DNA of 64,000 nucleotides from Cynocephalus volans (lineage: Eukaryota; Chordata; Mammalia; Dermoptera; Cynocephalidae): NCBI RefSeq assembly GCF_027409185.1, contig NC_084462.1, positions 42,728,679 to 42,792,678 of the forward strand, written 5' to 3'. The translations under genes were made by a program, and so were the position numbers. A model generated the notes under the pieces. That model was not told the DNA's origin and did not search any database. It saw only the letters and a list, made by a program, of their open reading frames with translations. Below are positions 1 to 11,520 of this stretch, piece after piece. Position 1 is the stretch's first letter, and each line of letters begins with the position of its first letter.

Positions 1-252
1 TGGGTCCCTGAATGGGCCATAAGGCGCTGGCGTGGCTTGCCTGGTTGTGGGAGGAGTGTCTGGTCCCCTTCTGTATGCCTCGGGTTCCCGGGCGGGCCCT
101 GAGTTGCTGGTGTGCGTGCCTGGTTGTGGGAGGAGGGTCCAGTCCCCAGATCCATGCCTCGGGTCACTGAACAGGCCCAGAGGTGCTCGCACGGTGTGCC
201 TGATTGTGGGAGAGCGGTCCAGTCCCCTTTTCCATGCCTCAGATTCCTGGTG
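1..252. repeat. minisatellite, about 80-bp unit, cut by the window edge
   Basis: A GC-rich unit recurs at 38, 117 and 197 (spacings 79 and 80 bp), each beginning TGCCTGRTTGTGGGAG and carrying a CCAGTCCCC-like core and a CATGCCTC motif about 40 bp in. The part before 38 is the end of another unit, so the array continues left of the window. Units differ at many positions, so the array is old or diverging. The open frame at 32-253 is only a by-product of a repeat unit that lacks stops. Confidence 0.85.
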
Positions 253-624
253 AACTACTCATTTTAGTAGAGAGGCTCTGGGTAGGGCTTTCACATGTAA
301 CAGAACAGATCCCTTGTTGCACCTTATTGAAAGTTAGCCCTTGACACGAGGGATTTTAGTAAATAGGAACAAACTAAATAAGAAGAACAGAAAAATAGTG
401 GAGGGGCATGTTCCAGTGTACTATTAGATGTGACTGCCCTGAAGCCTCATTTTTTCCATGGAGTTAGAAATTATCAAGTCATGAGCATGTGGGAAGAAAC
501 AGTGCTTGCATTCTGAATGCCCCCTTGCATCTAGTATTTTTGGTGGTGGTGAAGGGGGTAGTGTCACGGGGAATTGATTATGAGGTAATGGAGGGGAGAG
601 GGAAACGTTTTCATTTGTGTAATA

Positions 625-800
625 GCATTTGAAGAGTACTTACCATTATATTACATGTAATGTGCCACATATATAGCAAGTACATGTATTTAATCCTCAC
701 TACAATCCTATGAAGTAAGTACTGTTATTAACCTTGGTTTTTAGAAAATGAAGCTTTGAAAGGGGTTAAGTGACTGGTTCAAGGCCCTAATCACCACAGA
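625..800 (-). repeat. MIR SINE fragment
   Basis: Diverged copy of the MIR core read in reverse: an AATCCTCACTACAATCCTATGA segment, then the stretch around 748-790 that mirrors the MIR 'losing a tRNA head' core (gaaa-tga-gctt...ggttaagtgact). Recognition is by similarity to the remembered consensus; ends are approximate. Confidence 0.6.
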
Positions 801-2079
801 CTACTTTGTCCTTGTGTCCTACCAGCCGAGGGCCTTAGATAATCAAGGTGTGGCAAGCTTAGTCTAGCTAATGAAACAATTATCATGTAGAATAATGAAT
901 ATTTAGGTGAAAATTGTGTGTTACAAGTCTAGGGCAGTAAGCATTTCAGAAGGGTGGACCAAGGGTGCCAGGGAAGGTAGGTGGGGGCAGAAGCACAAAG
1001 GACAGAGCCTGAGGGCCCCGGGGGCTTAGAACTGACATGAAAAACAGTTTCTCTTCCTCCATGTGCTGTTACATTCATTCCACCAAAGCTGTTCTTAAAA
1101 TCACCTGTGGTGGTAAGTCTGATGGGTCATTCTCAATACTCAAGTTAGCATCCTTTGTAATAATTGAGCACTCCTTAAAACACTATGCCCTTGGCTTCTG
1201 GAACTCTGTGCTGGCCTGGTTTTCCTCCCAGCTTTCTGGCCCATTCCTCAGTCTCTTGCTGCTTTCTTCTCCCTGACCTCTAGACACTGGGGTGCCCCAG
1301 AGCTCAGTCTCTTTTCTACTATACTCAATTTCCAGTGGCTGAGGGATCTCTCTCTGGAACACTCTTTCTGTTACTTCCTCTGCCTGATTCCAAGGCTTAG
1401 CATCTGCAGGAAGCCCAAGGCCAGGTCAGGTGACTGCTGACATGCACTTCTTCCTCTGTGGTAGAATTGTCACACGTGGTTGTTGGTTTCTTTCTCCCAC
1501 TCCAAGACAGCAGGAGTTGTCTTTCTGTTCAGCAGGTGCATCCTGGGCACCTAGAACGGCCTGAAAACCGTAAGTGCCCCAGCTATTGGAGTAAGAAAGG
1601 GCAAGAAAGTAACCATCTCTCTAATATTAACTCGATGTCAGGTATGGGTAGCTCAAATGTACAAATGCCTCTTCTAGTGATTGTGCAGATGGGTATTTAT
1701 GGATTGAGATAAAACATCATTGTGTCATACCTCATTCATATGCTCTGTCTCAAAGAATTCACATGGAACGTAAAGATGATGTACTCAGGAAGACTGAAGA
1801 CTCAGATCAGGTCTGGAAGTGCTGAGTGTGCTGTGAGTAGCGTCGATGTGGCCCTGCCCCGCAGGCCTTATGATCTGCTGGGGGAAGACAAGCATTATGT
1901 AGCTGCTTGGACAAGTGACTGCCTGTGATGAGGCTACAGGTGGGAGATAGCAGGTTTCAGTAAGAAGTGATCTTACGTAGGGGAACTCAAGTTTATTCTG
2001 TAGCCATAGATTCTACTTTTATGGACTGTAGGAGTTGGAAATGTTAGGAAATAATTTAGAGAAGAAATAACCTTCACCT

Positions 2080-2434
2080 TTGTCTTAGCTGCTATAAGAA
2101 AGTACCACTGACTGAGCGGCTTATAAATGACAAATTTATTTCTGACAGTTCTGGAGGCTGGAAGTCTTAAGATCAGGGTGCCACCATGGCCAGGTTCTGG
2201 TGAGGGCCTTTTCCAAGTTTTAAATGGCCAACTTTTCCTTGAGTCCTCACATGGTGGAGAGTGAGAGAGCTCTCTGGGGCCTCTTTTATAAGGGCACTAA
2301 TCCCATTCACGTGGGCTTCACCCTCATGACCTTATCACCTCCCAAAGGCCCCACCTCCTGATACCATCATATTAGGGGGTGGGATTTCAACATGGATTTG
2401 GGGGGGGGGGTGCACAAATATTCAGTCCATAATA
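2080..2434 (-). repeat. MaLR (MST/MLT1-type) LTR, antisense
   Basis: Begins TGTCTTAGCTGCTATAAG and proceeds through 'cttataaatgacaaatttatt', 'ttctggaggctggaagt', 'tcctcacatggtgga' and 'cctcccaaaggccccacctcc', the order of a mammalian MaLR LTR read backwards. It ends near CAGTCCATAATAA. A G10 run at 2401 interrupts the end. It is a non-coding retroviral-type LTR relic with no open frame of note. Confidence 0.75.
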
Positions 2435-2676
2435 ACCACAATCCAGAGAATCTAGTGTTCAGTATTGCTTGTTCATAATGTACTCCTCAGTAGCTATGTC
2501 CCCCCTGGAGTCACATTGCAATGTAAAGACATAGGCCTTAGCAGCTGTCTTAGGAAACTTTCCTGGCCCCTTGCTGCCTTTTTAGCATCACGAGAGGAAA
2601 TAATACAATGCCACAAGACCAGCTTCAGGAATAAATTTTTGCAAATGTTGATACAGGGTAAGCCTCCTTCACTTTG

Positions 2677-2748
2677 TGTTTTTTTGTTTTGTTTGCGGCT
2701 GGTCGGTACAGGGATCCGAACCCTTGATCTTGGTACTACCAGCACTGT
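2677..2748 (-). mobile_element. tRNA-Ile-derived SINE, single-unit fragment (CYN-like)
   Basis: On the minus strand this reads GTGCTGGTAGTACCAAGATC, then GGGTTCGGATCC (a B-box) and CTGTACCGACCAGCCGC, followed by an A-rich tail. That is the 3' half of one tRNA-Ile-like unit. A 13-bp direct repeat, CTCCTTCACTTTG, flanks it at 2664-2676 and 2749-2761, so it is an independent 5'-truncated insertion and not a piece of a dimer. Confidence 0.8.
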
Positions 2749-3846
2749 CTCCTTCACTTTGAAATAGCCATTCCCAACCTCAGGGTTCACTTCAGGCCTC
2801 TCCTCACCATCATTGACACCATCTGCAAGCCCTGTAATAAGAAAGGGCTTGCAATCAAAAGGTGCAAGAGAAGTGAGCTTGCCAATGTGACCTCTGGCTT
2901 GGAAGATGTATTTGTTAGTATTTCCAGTATCCCAGGCCTTTCTGAACTTGGTGACTTAACCATTTATCCCTGAGATTCTGCTGGGCTCAGTTGATCTTGG
3001 CTGCATCGCTTCTGTGTGGTCAGTTGGTAGGTCAGTTGGAGGCTGGCTAGGCCCAGTGGCCTCACGTTTAGCAGTTGACCATCAGCTGGGGCAACAGGTG
3101 ACTGGCCATCCTCCAATAGATTAGCCCAGGCTTGTTCACATGGCAGTTCAATTACAAGAACAGTGTGCCAAAGCTTTTCAAATCTGCTCACTTCACATTT
3201 TGCCCCTATCCCATTGACCAAGGCAGTTCACAAGGCCAGTCCCAATGCAAAGCCTGGAGGAAGACTCCACCTCTTGGTTGGAGGGGCTGCGGAGCAAGAA
3301 GTCACATTCCCCAGGGAGGAGAAGAAACACCATTTGCAGTAGAAGTAAATCCCCACGGGTCTTAGGTGAACTCATATGTTCTTAATATAGGTTTTAAAGC
3401 TGTGAAATCCCACTTGAGGATTGTCCGCAAGACTGACAATCAAGAGAATTGCCTAGCAAATGTGAAGAATCCTCTAATTATGCTTCACCCCATGTCCTGT
3501 ATCAGTTGGGGTTCCAGCGGGAAACATGACACACAAACTGGTTGAGGAGCATTTAATAAAGAAGCTATTTGCAAAGGTGCAGATAGTGTCTGGGCACATA
3601 CAATACTGGGTGTCACCAGACCCTGCAGAGAGGACCTGCATGGAGAGAGCCCTGTGACAAACTTTCCACAGAGATAGCCAACTCAGTGACCCAGTGAGAA
3701 GGACCTAAAATACTCTGATCTTACTCTCCTACTTACCAGTCTTCTTCCAGTGCCTCCCACTGGCTGAACCAGCTGGAAGCTGGAGCCCCTGGGGATGGTG
3801 TTAATATCTGCTTTGCTGGTTAGCTGACGCCTGGACTCAAGGTGAT

Positions 3847-4005
3847 TGTTATGGGTTGATTTCTACCCCCACTAAAAGATAAGTTGAAGTCCTAACCCCC
3901 AGCACCAGTGAATATGACCGTATTTGGAAATAGAGTCTTAACAGATGTAATCGAGTTAAGATGAGGTCCTACTGAATTAGGTGGGCCCTAATCCAGTGCG
4001 GTTAG
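3847..4005 (+). repeat. MLT1-type MaLR LTR fragment
   Basis: TGTTATGGGTTGATTTCTAC, then 'gttgaagtcctaacccccag', 'gtatttggaaatagagtc' and 'gttaagatgaggtc' follow the 5' half of an MLT1 LTR in sense. The 3' half is missing. The next bases (about 4010-4045, 'tgtattagtgtgctaagg') look like the reverse end of a second MaLR LTR, so the junction is a composite of two relics. Confidence 0.65.
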
Positions 4006-5057
4006 TGTATTAGTGTGCTAAGGTCTGCCAGAATATTTTAAAAAGTGCCGGTGAGGTGGGCAGCAGTGTTTTTGAACTGCACTGGTGGTGACCAATGGAA
4101 GCAAGGATGACCTGAGGACAGTGGGGACAGGCTGTGCTTCATTGTTTGCCCTCCGTATCCACCCCTGGAAGTCTGAGCTGTACGAGCTGTAGGGAGCCCA
4201 GCTGTGCAGTCCATTGGGGCCAACCACCTGGACTGATATGAACACTACTCCCAGGTGCTCTGGTCCACACAGTAAACCCTGAAATCCATTTCAGTAAGTT
4301 TGGCTTCAGCAAGCCTTATTATTCATCCTCCTCCTGACACCCTTGGGGTTCACTACCATGATTCTTTCCAGTCTCCAGCCATGTGGGTGGATGAGGTCCT
4401 GCCATGGCAGGCCTTGAACTTTTCCATTTGGGAAAGAACCCTGGGATTAATCCTGAAAAAACCCTGGCCTGGAGGCCATGAGGGGTAATCCTCATCAGCT
4501 GGAGCAGCAACTGTCTGGGTGCGGTAGTTGGAAGATGTTTCTGCAGGAGGAGGCCTGTGGGGGCTGAGACGTAAGGATCATTTCACATGTCTGAGGGTCC
4601 CACTCCTTTCCCATCAGTGCCCTTAGCATAAGAGACTGGACGGGTCAGCGTTCCATTGGCAGTGCAGCCCTGCAACCCTTACAGTCAGGCCTGGACTTGG
4701 CTTCAGCCATTTCCTGCAACTGCAGAGGATGGGGGTATTCCAGCAGGGCTTTCTGATTTTCCACTTGGGCTCTGCATTGGACTGCATCTACCTTCAACTT
4801 GTCCTTTTCCCTGTGTACACACTTGAGGACCATCAGAAGCAGCCCTGTTGCCATAATGCCTGTTTCACAGCCACTTGATTTTCCCTTGCCCTGCTCTCCT
4901 CTTGTCCACTTTCCTGGGTCATTGCCAGGGGTTCTTTAATGTCCATGATGTCACTGCATGCCCTGGATTCCCAGCATCCATTGCTCATTCCTTAAATAGC
5001 TGAGCAAACCGGTCCGCTAATCCCATTTTGAGAGCATGTTCCCAGGCTTGCATCGTT

Positions 5058-5768
5058 AGTTATTAGGAAGATGCAAATTCAAACCACAATGAGATACCAC
5101 TACACACGTATTAGAAAGGCTAAAATTAAGACTATTCCACGTGTTGACGAGGATGTGGATGAACTGGAACTTTCACACACACCTGGTATGAATAAAGGAT
5201 AATGTTTGGCAGTTCTTTAATAAGTGAAATTACACTTATATGATCCAGCCATTCCACTCTTAAGTACTTACCTAACGGAAATGAAAGAACTTGCACATGA
5301 ATGTTCACAGTAGCTTTACTTGTAATAAAATAGCCCAAACAGAAATCAATGCACATGTCCACTAACAGGTAAATAGATAAATAAATTGTGCTTTATTCAT
5401 AGAATGGGATGCTACTCAGCAATCAAATGGAACAAACTGTTGACACGTGCTACAACATAGATGGGTTTCAAAATAATTACGCTGTGTGAAAGAAGCCAGA
5501 CAAAAGTACATACTGTATGAGTCCACTTAGACAAAACTCGAGAAAATTCACACTAATTTGTAACGACAGTGGTTGCCTGGGACAGAGGTGGGGGGCATGG
5601 AGGAAGGGATGACAAAGGGGCATGAAAAAACTTTGGGGGGTAGATAAGTTTGCAATCTTGGTTGTGGTGATGGTGTTACAGGTGTATGTGTCAAAACAAA
5701 TTGTGTATTTTAAGCATGTGCAGTTTACTGGATATCAATTTCACCTGAGTAAAACTGTTTTGAAAATT
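5058..5768 (+). repeat. L1 LINE, 3' end (old, sense)
   Basis: The sequence follows the well-known 3' end of mammalian L1: 'caaaccacaatgagatacca', 'gttgacgaggatgtgga', 'gatccagccattccactctt', 'gggatgctactcagcaat', 'gactccacttagac'-like wording and 'ggtagataag...'. It covers the end of ORF2 and the 3' UTR, is diverged and has frequent stops. No functional reverse transcriptase remains. Confidence 0.85.
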
Positions 5769-7340
5769 TCTCTGTTCAAATAAGTGGCAAGCCCCACCCC
5801 CAAAAGCAACCAGGCAGACCATGGAGCATGCCTGGGGTCCTGAGGACAGAGCTGGGCCACTGCCCCCCAACAAGGACATCTTAGGTGCATTTATTAGCCA
5901 CTCATGTTTCTTTGGGGTGTGTGACTTGTCTGTTCATGTCCTTCACCAAATTTCTGTTAAGATTTTTCTGATTCATTTTTAACAGTTCTTTATGCATTAA
6001 GGGTGTTAATCTTTGTGGGTTAAATTTGTTCCTTATCAATTGACTTTAAATTTGTGATGTTTTTCTTCATTTGTATAGAAAGAAAATTATTTTTCTCTAC
6101 AAACATTAAAAAAATAATAATAACTGGCAAGGTTTCTGGCCCCTGACTGGACCATGATGACGCAGGTGGTTCTGGTGGGGTCAGAGTGGTCTGAGGGGTC
6201 TGGGAGTCCCTGGAGCTTTGCTCCCTTGATGTCACAACAGCTGACAATGGAGTGAGGCAGAGAAGTTTGGCCTGAGTATGTTCAATGCAAATGCCCAAGC
6301 CCATGTGACTCAGCTTCTCCTCCTTGCTCCCGATGTTGCCCTCTCATCAGTGAAGCAGTTGGCTTTATTCCTACTGTGTATTTTAAAATAGTATGTATTT
6401 TGCAATGAAACAAACGTTCGTTTCTGATTTAACAAATGTTAAATGGCATAAATGTTCATTTTTTAACCAAGTAAAAAATTGATTGGAAAATGTCATGAAA
6501 TCCAGAAAATGTAGAGAAGGAAGCAAATTATACTAGTGCAGTAGAATTTCCTCCTGTTAATTTTGATGTCACTGAAATGACATTGAACCACCCTGCTGGC
6601 AGCAGCTGAATACTAGGGCCACTTGTGGCCACTTCTGGTTTGTGATGATAAAAGCATGCTGTCTTTGAGTCTTCCCTTCCACTTATTAGGCAGGAGAACA
6701 CAACTTCAGAATGGCCTCTGAGTTCAGGTGTTGGGTCTTTCCTGGGGGACATAACCAAGGCACAGTGTGCAGAAGCTCCTTACCATTGACAGTTCATAAA
6801 TGCAAATATATTAAAAGTGGCATTTTCAGGAGAATTGTGAAGAAAACAAGTTTCACAGAGGTCAACAGATCCTCCTAGGGGAGAAAGATGGGCTCACTGC
6901 CTTTGGATTGATGTTGGGGAGGCTGATGAAAGCCCGGGGATATGAACGACCTCTCTGACCTTCAACACCGGCCCCTCCTCCCACCATCCACCCACTCCCT
7001 TGATGTGAGACGTCAGAATTTGGGGAAGGCACTCAGATGAGCTTCTGCATCGTGAGCATGTTTGATGCTGTTGAAGGCAGTGTGCACAGCAGAGTGTCCC
7101 CAAACAACTCTCCATTGTGTACAACCACGCACTGCTTATTGAGACCCTCAAAATTCTGCAGTGAGGGCCTGCAGACAACCTATCCAGTGTGAACTCCTCT
7201 GTAGCTTGTGATCCTGGGCAGACGCAAGAAGACAAAATTTTCTCAACTAGTATCTACAACCACATGCAATAAGCTTAAACTGGTTGATATTTAGCATCTT
7301 TTTGGAGGATAACAGGCTCATTTTGTTCAAGAAAACAGAT

Positions 7341-7461
7341 CCATGGCTCTCAAACCAATCTGGGCATCAGAATCACTTGGGGTGCTTGCTAAGCCTACAG
7401 ACTCCAGTTTCTCATTCAGTTTCGTGATGTAAGGGGGTAGATTCTAGGTGATGGTATTTTA
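7341..7461 (+). repeat. MER5-like hAT-Charlie fossil
   Basis: 'ggctctcaaaccaatctggg', 'catcagaatcacttgggg' and 'tgcttgctaagcctacagac' match the left half of the MER5 non-autonomous DNA transposon. The right half is eroded. Confidence 0.6.
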
Positions 7462-8069
7462 TTTTAACTCCTCTCATTTTACAGTGTCACCAGCTAGTTA
7501 ACCACAAATCCAGAACTGGGTTATCACCTTGGAAAATGCTGGAAGAGGCTATAATTGGAAATAGGTTATTATTAACCATAAAATAAAATGTCTGACTATT
7601 GTTCTCTTTGAGTTCAAGATTAAAGAAATCCTCACTTAGCAGAAATAGCTGTATGCCACAAGAGGGCACCGTTGTCATGAAGTTTTAGCACTGCCCTTGA
7701 CCCAGCTGGTTGTGTTTGGTACCACAAATTCTAAGAACATTTTGAAAGATTCTTTCTTTTACATATTGAAGGGTAAAAAAAGACATGGCACAGGACCCTA
7801 AGATTATGGAAGTTCCAAGAATAAAGTACTGGGAGGAATAAATATAAAACAAGTGGAGAAGTCAATTCTAAGACTAGGCATTTTGATGATTTTAGAAGAC
7901 TTAATATTTCCATGGTGGAAGAATACTCATGATGATACGTTAAGGAAACTAGAAAGTAAAAGTTCAATTGGTTCTCTGAAATTTCCATAACCAGTTGCTA
8001 AGGGGTGAGAGACGAAATTTGGAAGAAAATATTTGGGGGATTCTCGCTTAGTTTCTGAGGGATTCTGGG

Positions 8070-8205
8070 CTTGGGTTCTGGCTCTCTGGCTTCAGTGACA
8101 GAGCTCACCATGTGGCCAACTACTTCAGTCTCTCTGGGCCCCAGTTTCCACTCTTGTAAGACAAGTGCAGTTGGATTAAACAAGCAGTCAGGTAGAATCT
8201 ATGGT
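8070..8205 (+). repeat. MIR SINE fragment
   Basis: Reads 'tgggttctggctctctggct', 'tgtggccaactacttcag' and 'tctctgggccccagtttcc', then a short tail resembling the MIR core 'cctcagtttcctcatctgta' region. Strongly diverged. Confidence 0.55.
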
Positions 8206-8519
8206 CAAGCCTCTACTAATATTTTAGGGCAACCAACTTGTGGAAAAATTGGTACCATTTTTTGTTGTTATTAGGTAATACAATCACCTAACAAAAAGTC
8301 AGACCGATATTTAAAAGTACCCACTGGGAAATCTCACTCACATCGTCCTTTCAACCCCCTTTATTTCCCCCGCCCCTCTACCCACCCCCGTAGGTTATCA
8401 CTTTCACTTCTCATCCTTCCAGTGTTTTATTATAAAAACAGTAGCAAAACTCTTATTCTTTCTGCTTTCTGTTTTGCACCATGTGGAAGTTTGAGATTGT
8501 GAACATAATTTACTGCTTC

Positions 8520-8950
8520 TTGAAGCCCTTACCACTTGCTATGTCTTTTGTGTGAACCCTGCCCACAGGAGTTATACAGTAACTAGGGTAGGGTACTTAG
8601 AACAACAGGTGGAAACAGCTTGCTGACTACAAAGGAGGACCTTAATGATTAAGTGCGGGTATGGCAACAGCCAGTCAGGCTGCCTGCATCACAGGAGCAC
8701 CACAGATAGTAATCATCTTCACAAGACATTTGGAGTTAGTGATGTTAGCTTGTTTCTTAGTAATTGCCTCTTGTTTTTTCCCACTGCTTTGTGTGAACTG
8801 CCTATATAAACTTGGGCTTGACCAGGAGGTAGCCTGAAGAAACCTTGCGTATGCCTTTGGGTCATTGGTGCCCAATTTGTCATCCTGTAAGTAAGTTACC
8901 TTTTTAATAAATATCTTTGCTGTACTGCATGGAACTGCCCTTGTCATTTT
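8520..8950 (+). repeat. possible solitary LTR (unclassified)
   Basis: The block has the order of a retroviral LTR: a TATATAAAC box near 8804, about 110 bp of R-like sequence, and an AATAAATATC poly(A) signal near 8905. I cannot name the family. The evidence is the TATA/poly(A) spacing only, with no clear TG...CA ends seen. Confidence 0.35.
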
Positions 8951-8994
8951 TCAGTCTTAAGATACCTTCTCAGTTCAGTGGGCATTTTGCCTTT

Positions 8995-9625
8995 GGCTCA
9001 CCATCAGACAGGAACTCTTTCCATTTTTTAGTACGGAGAGAGCCTCTTCATTTCACAGCTGTGGAATATTTCATTCTCTGATGGATGCACCATTGTTTAT
9101 TGTCTATTCCCCTGTAAATAAGCACTTGGGCCTAATCTTTTTATCACAAACAATGTAGCAGCAAATAAATAACCTCGTACAAGTGTTATTTTGTACTAGT
9201 ATGGCTGGAGGATGTATCTTCAGAAGTAGGATTTTTTTGCTGGGTCAATAGTAAATGCATGGGCCGGCCTGTGGCTCACTCAGGAGAGTGCGGTGCTGAT
9301 AACACCAGGGCCACGGGTTCGGATCCTGTATAGGGATGGCCGGTTGGCTCACTGGGTGAGCGTGGTGCTGACAACACCAAGTCAAGGGTTAGGATCCCCT
9401 TACCGGTAATCTTTAAAAAAAAAAAAAAAAAATAGTAAATGCACTTGTAATTTGTAATGTTGATAAAATTGCCCTTCAAATGGGTTTTACAACTTTGGGA
9501 TCCCACCAACATGTTGGAGAGCCTCTTTTCCACAGACTCCCCAACAGAATATATCATCATACCATTATTATTGTGAATTTCTAGAGAGGGCTTAATTGCC
9601 AGGTCTGGATTAACAACCCATATCA
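8995..9625 (-). repeat. L1 LINE 3' region, antisense, split by a SINE
   Basis: Wording such as 'tggatgcaccattgtttatt', 'aatgtagcagcaaataaata', 'gctgggtcaatagtaaatgca' and, beyond the SINE, 'ttgataaaattgcccttcaa' and 'cccaccaacatgttggagag' follows the reverse complement of an old L1 3' region. The SINE at 9261-9430 interrupts it and the two halves are contiguous across the duplication. Confidence 0.75.
9261..9430 (+). mobile_element. dimeric tRNA-Ile SINE (CYN-like)
   Basis: Two tandem tRNA-Ile-like units. Unit 1 starts GGGCCGGCCTGTGGCTCACT and has GGGTTCGGATCC; unit 2 starts at about 9336 with GGATGGCCGGTTGGCTCACT and has GGGTTAGGATCCCCTTACCGG. An A-rich tail follows directly, with no tRNA-unrelated body. 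Target-site duplication AATAGTAAATGCA lies at 9247-9259 and 9431-9443. Dimeric tRNA-Ile SINEs without a unique body are known from colugos (CYN family). Confidence 0.9.
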
Positions 9626-10326
9626 CCCATCAGGTGGGTGAGAAGAATGTATATTAGACCCTAGCATGGGCATGATAGCATAATATGAGGGTGTGTGGAA
9701 GATCGGCGAAGTGGGGTCATTTAGCGGCAGGTATTATGGTGTAAATGTTTTCTTATTTTTGCATTGTATTTTAGGTGTTTGTAGATTTGAGTCTCTGTGG
9801 CCTCAATTCATAGCTTGAACCTTCTTCTGCCACTTGAATTTTTTTCCCAAACAATTTTATGCTTCATTAGGCCTGGAGTAAAACATCTGGCATGTCTCCA
9901 CAAAGCTCCCAGACCAACCCTGACTGTGTCTAGCCTCAGGTGGCGGTGCTGCTGACTAGCAGACCGGTGCCTGGGTTCTGATGGTGGGGAGGAGGGAGGG
10001 CCCTCCTGTGGATAAAAGTTTTTTGTCTTTGTGCAAACTCCCCAGCTGTGGAAACTCTGGTACCGCTTTAAAGATTAATGGCATTTGTTGGCAACGGATG
10101 GGAAAAGCAAACTTCTTGGCTGCAAAAGGATTAAGTCTTCGACTAGAAGCAAACTGTCCTCGGCCTCTGCAGTGAGGTTATCTCCCAAAGAACATTCAGA
10201 CTGTTTTCCAGTAGTGCCTCTGCCGATGACAGCTGACGTTTGCTAGTTAGTAAGATTATACCCCATCCAGCTAGCATGCAGAATTATGCTAAATTTCTTC
10301 TCTCTGTCTTTCTGCCCGTGTCTCTT

Positions 10327-10358
<32 letters not shown>

Positions 10359-10372
10359 ACACACACACACAC
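10327..10372. repeat. (TC)n(AC)n microsatellite
   Basis: About 24 bp of TC dinucleotides pass directly into about 20 bp of AC dinucleotides, immediately before the LTR at 10373. Confidence 0.95.
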
Positions 10373-10783
10373 TGCTGTGGTTGGAAATTCTGTCCCCTCT
10401 GAAACTCGTGTGGAAACTCAATCCCCAACATAGCAGTATTAAGAGGTAGAGCCTTTGGAAGGTGATGTGTCAAGAGGGCTCTGCCCTCATAAATGGATTA
10501 ATCCATTCATGGGTTAATAGATCAATGGATTAATAGGTTATCATGCAAGTGGGTTAGTTACCATGAGAGTTGGTCTGTTATAAAAGCCAACTTGGCTCCC
10601 TCACACATACCCCCTAGCCATGTGATGCTAGTCACCTTGGGACTCTGCAGAGGGTCCCCACTAGCAAGAAGGCTCTCATCACTTCTTGGACTCCCAGGCT
10701 CCAGAACTATAAGAAATAAATTTCTTTTCTTTATAAATTACTCAGTCTCCAGAACTCAGTTATAGCAACAGAAAATGGACTAA

Positions 10784-10787
<4 letters not shown>
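10373..10787 (+). repeat. MST/THE1-type MaLR LTR
   Basis: A nearly full-length solo LTR in sense: starts TGCTGTGGTTGGAAATTCTG, passes 'aaactcaatccccaacatag', 'gcaagtgggttagttaccat', 'gccatgtgatgct', 'ggctccagaactataag' and an AATAAATTTC poly(A) signal at 10714, and ends 'atggactaagaca'. A (CA)n tract follows. It contains no coding potential. Confidence 0.85.

Positions 10788-10820
<33 letters not shown>
10783..10820. repeat. (CA)n microsatellite
   Basis: About 19 CA dinucleotides directly after the 3' end of the MaLR LTR. Confidence 0.95.
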
Positions 10821-10822
<2 letters not shown>

Positions 10823-10854
10823 GTGTGTGAGAAACACAAACTGTTAATGAAGTG

Positions 10855-11520
10855 CGGAAAGCTGTTACCCCAAAATATGGTGCTTTGACATGCTGGAACA
10901 AAGCAGCAGCCTCAAGGTCTCTCTGATCTCCCCTGCTTCACCCCATCTCTTAATCCTCTGTCACTTTCCAAAGCAAAAGATGAAGCTCTTCCCTTCTCTG
11001 CCCAAAGTCTGGACCCACCAAAGAAGAAGACAATGACCACTGGTCCTTTCCCTGAGTTTTCATTAACTCCTATCACAGGAAGGAAAACAAGTCTGTCAAC
11101 ACGCCTGGACTAAATTTTGTTACAGACCACTGTCTTATATTTCAGTCCCAGTCCGTATTTTAAAGGAAATCATTTACCAATCATTTTCTTCTTTGAGGGC
11201 CAAATAAACTGTCCCAGGCCACTGTATGTTCTCCAGGCACATTGAACCCCCCTAAGAACCACTTAAGGCTACACCCCCATTTCCCCTTTCCCTATGGAGA
11301 TGGGCATATAAGCTCTGTACCCCAATGGAAAATTGAGACATCACTCTCTTGTGATTCTCCCATGCTTTGCCCTCTCCCCATACGTTAAATAATAAACTCT
11401 GTTATGCCTTTTCTTCATATTGATCTAAATTTGTCAGTGATTTTTATTAATGAAGCTTCAGAAGTAAAGAGGAAGTTTTCCCTTGGTCTCACACTGACTC
11501 AGGGTCTGACAGAAACAGTC
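10855..11520 (+). repeat. possible solitary LTR (unclassified ERV-type)
   Basis: Sequence with LTR-like order: 'accccaaaatatggtgcttt' near the left end, a GGGCATATAAGCTCT TATA-like segment at about 11302-11316, CATCACTCTCTTGTGATTCT, then AATAATAAACTCTG (poly(A) signal) at about 11388. I do not recognise the subfamily and did not find the target-site duplication. It contains no viral gene. Confidence 0.45.

Noticed and set aside
1..252. CRISPR array
   Set aside because: Repeats of about 80 bp without distinct spacers in a mammalian context; it is a minisatellite.
9261..9335. tRNA-Ile gene
   Set aside because: The tRNA-like heads have mutated cloverleaf arms, lie in tandem, end in A-tails and are flanked by target-site duplications. 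They are SINEs.
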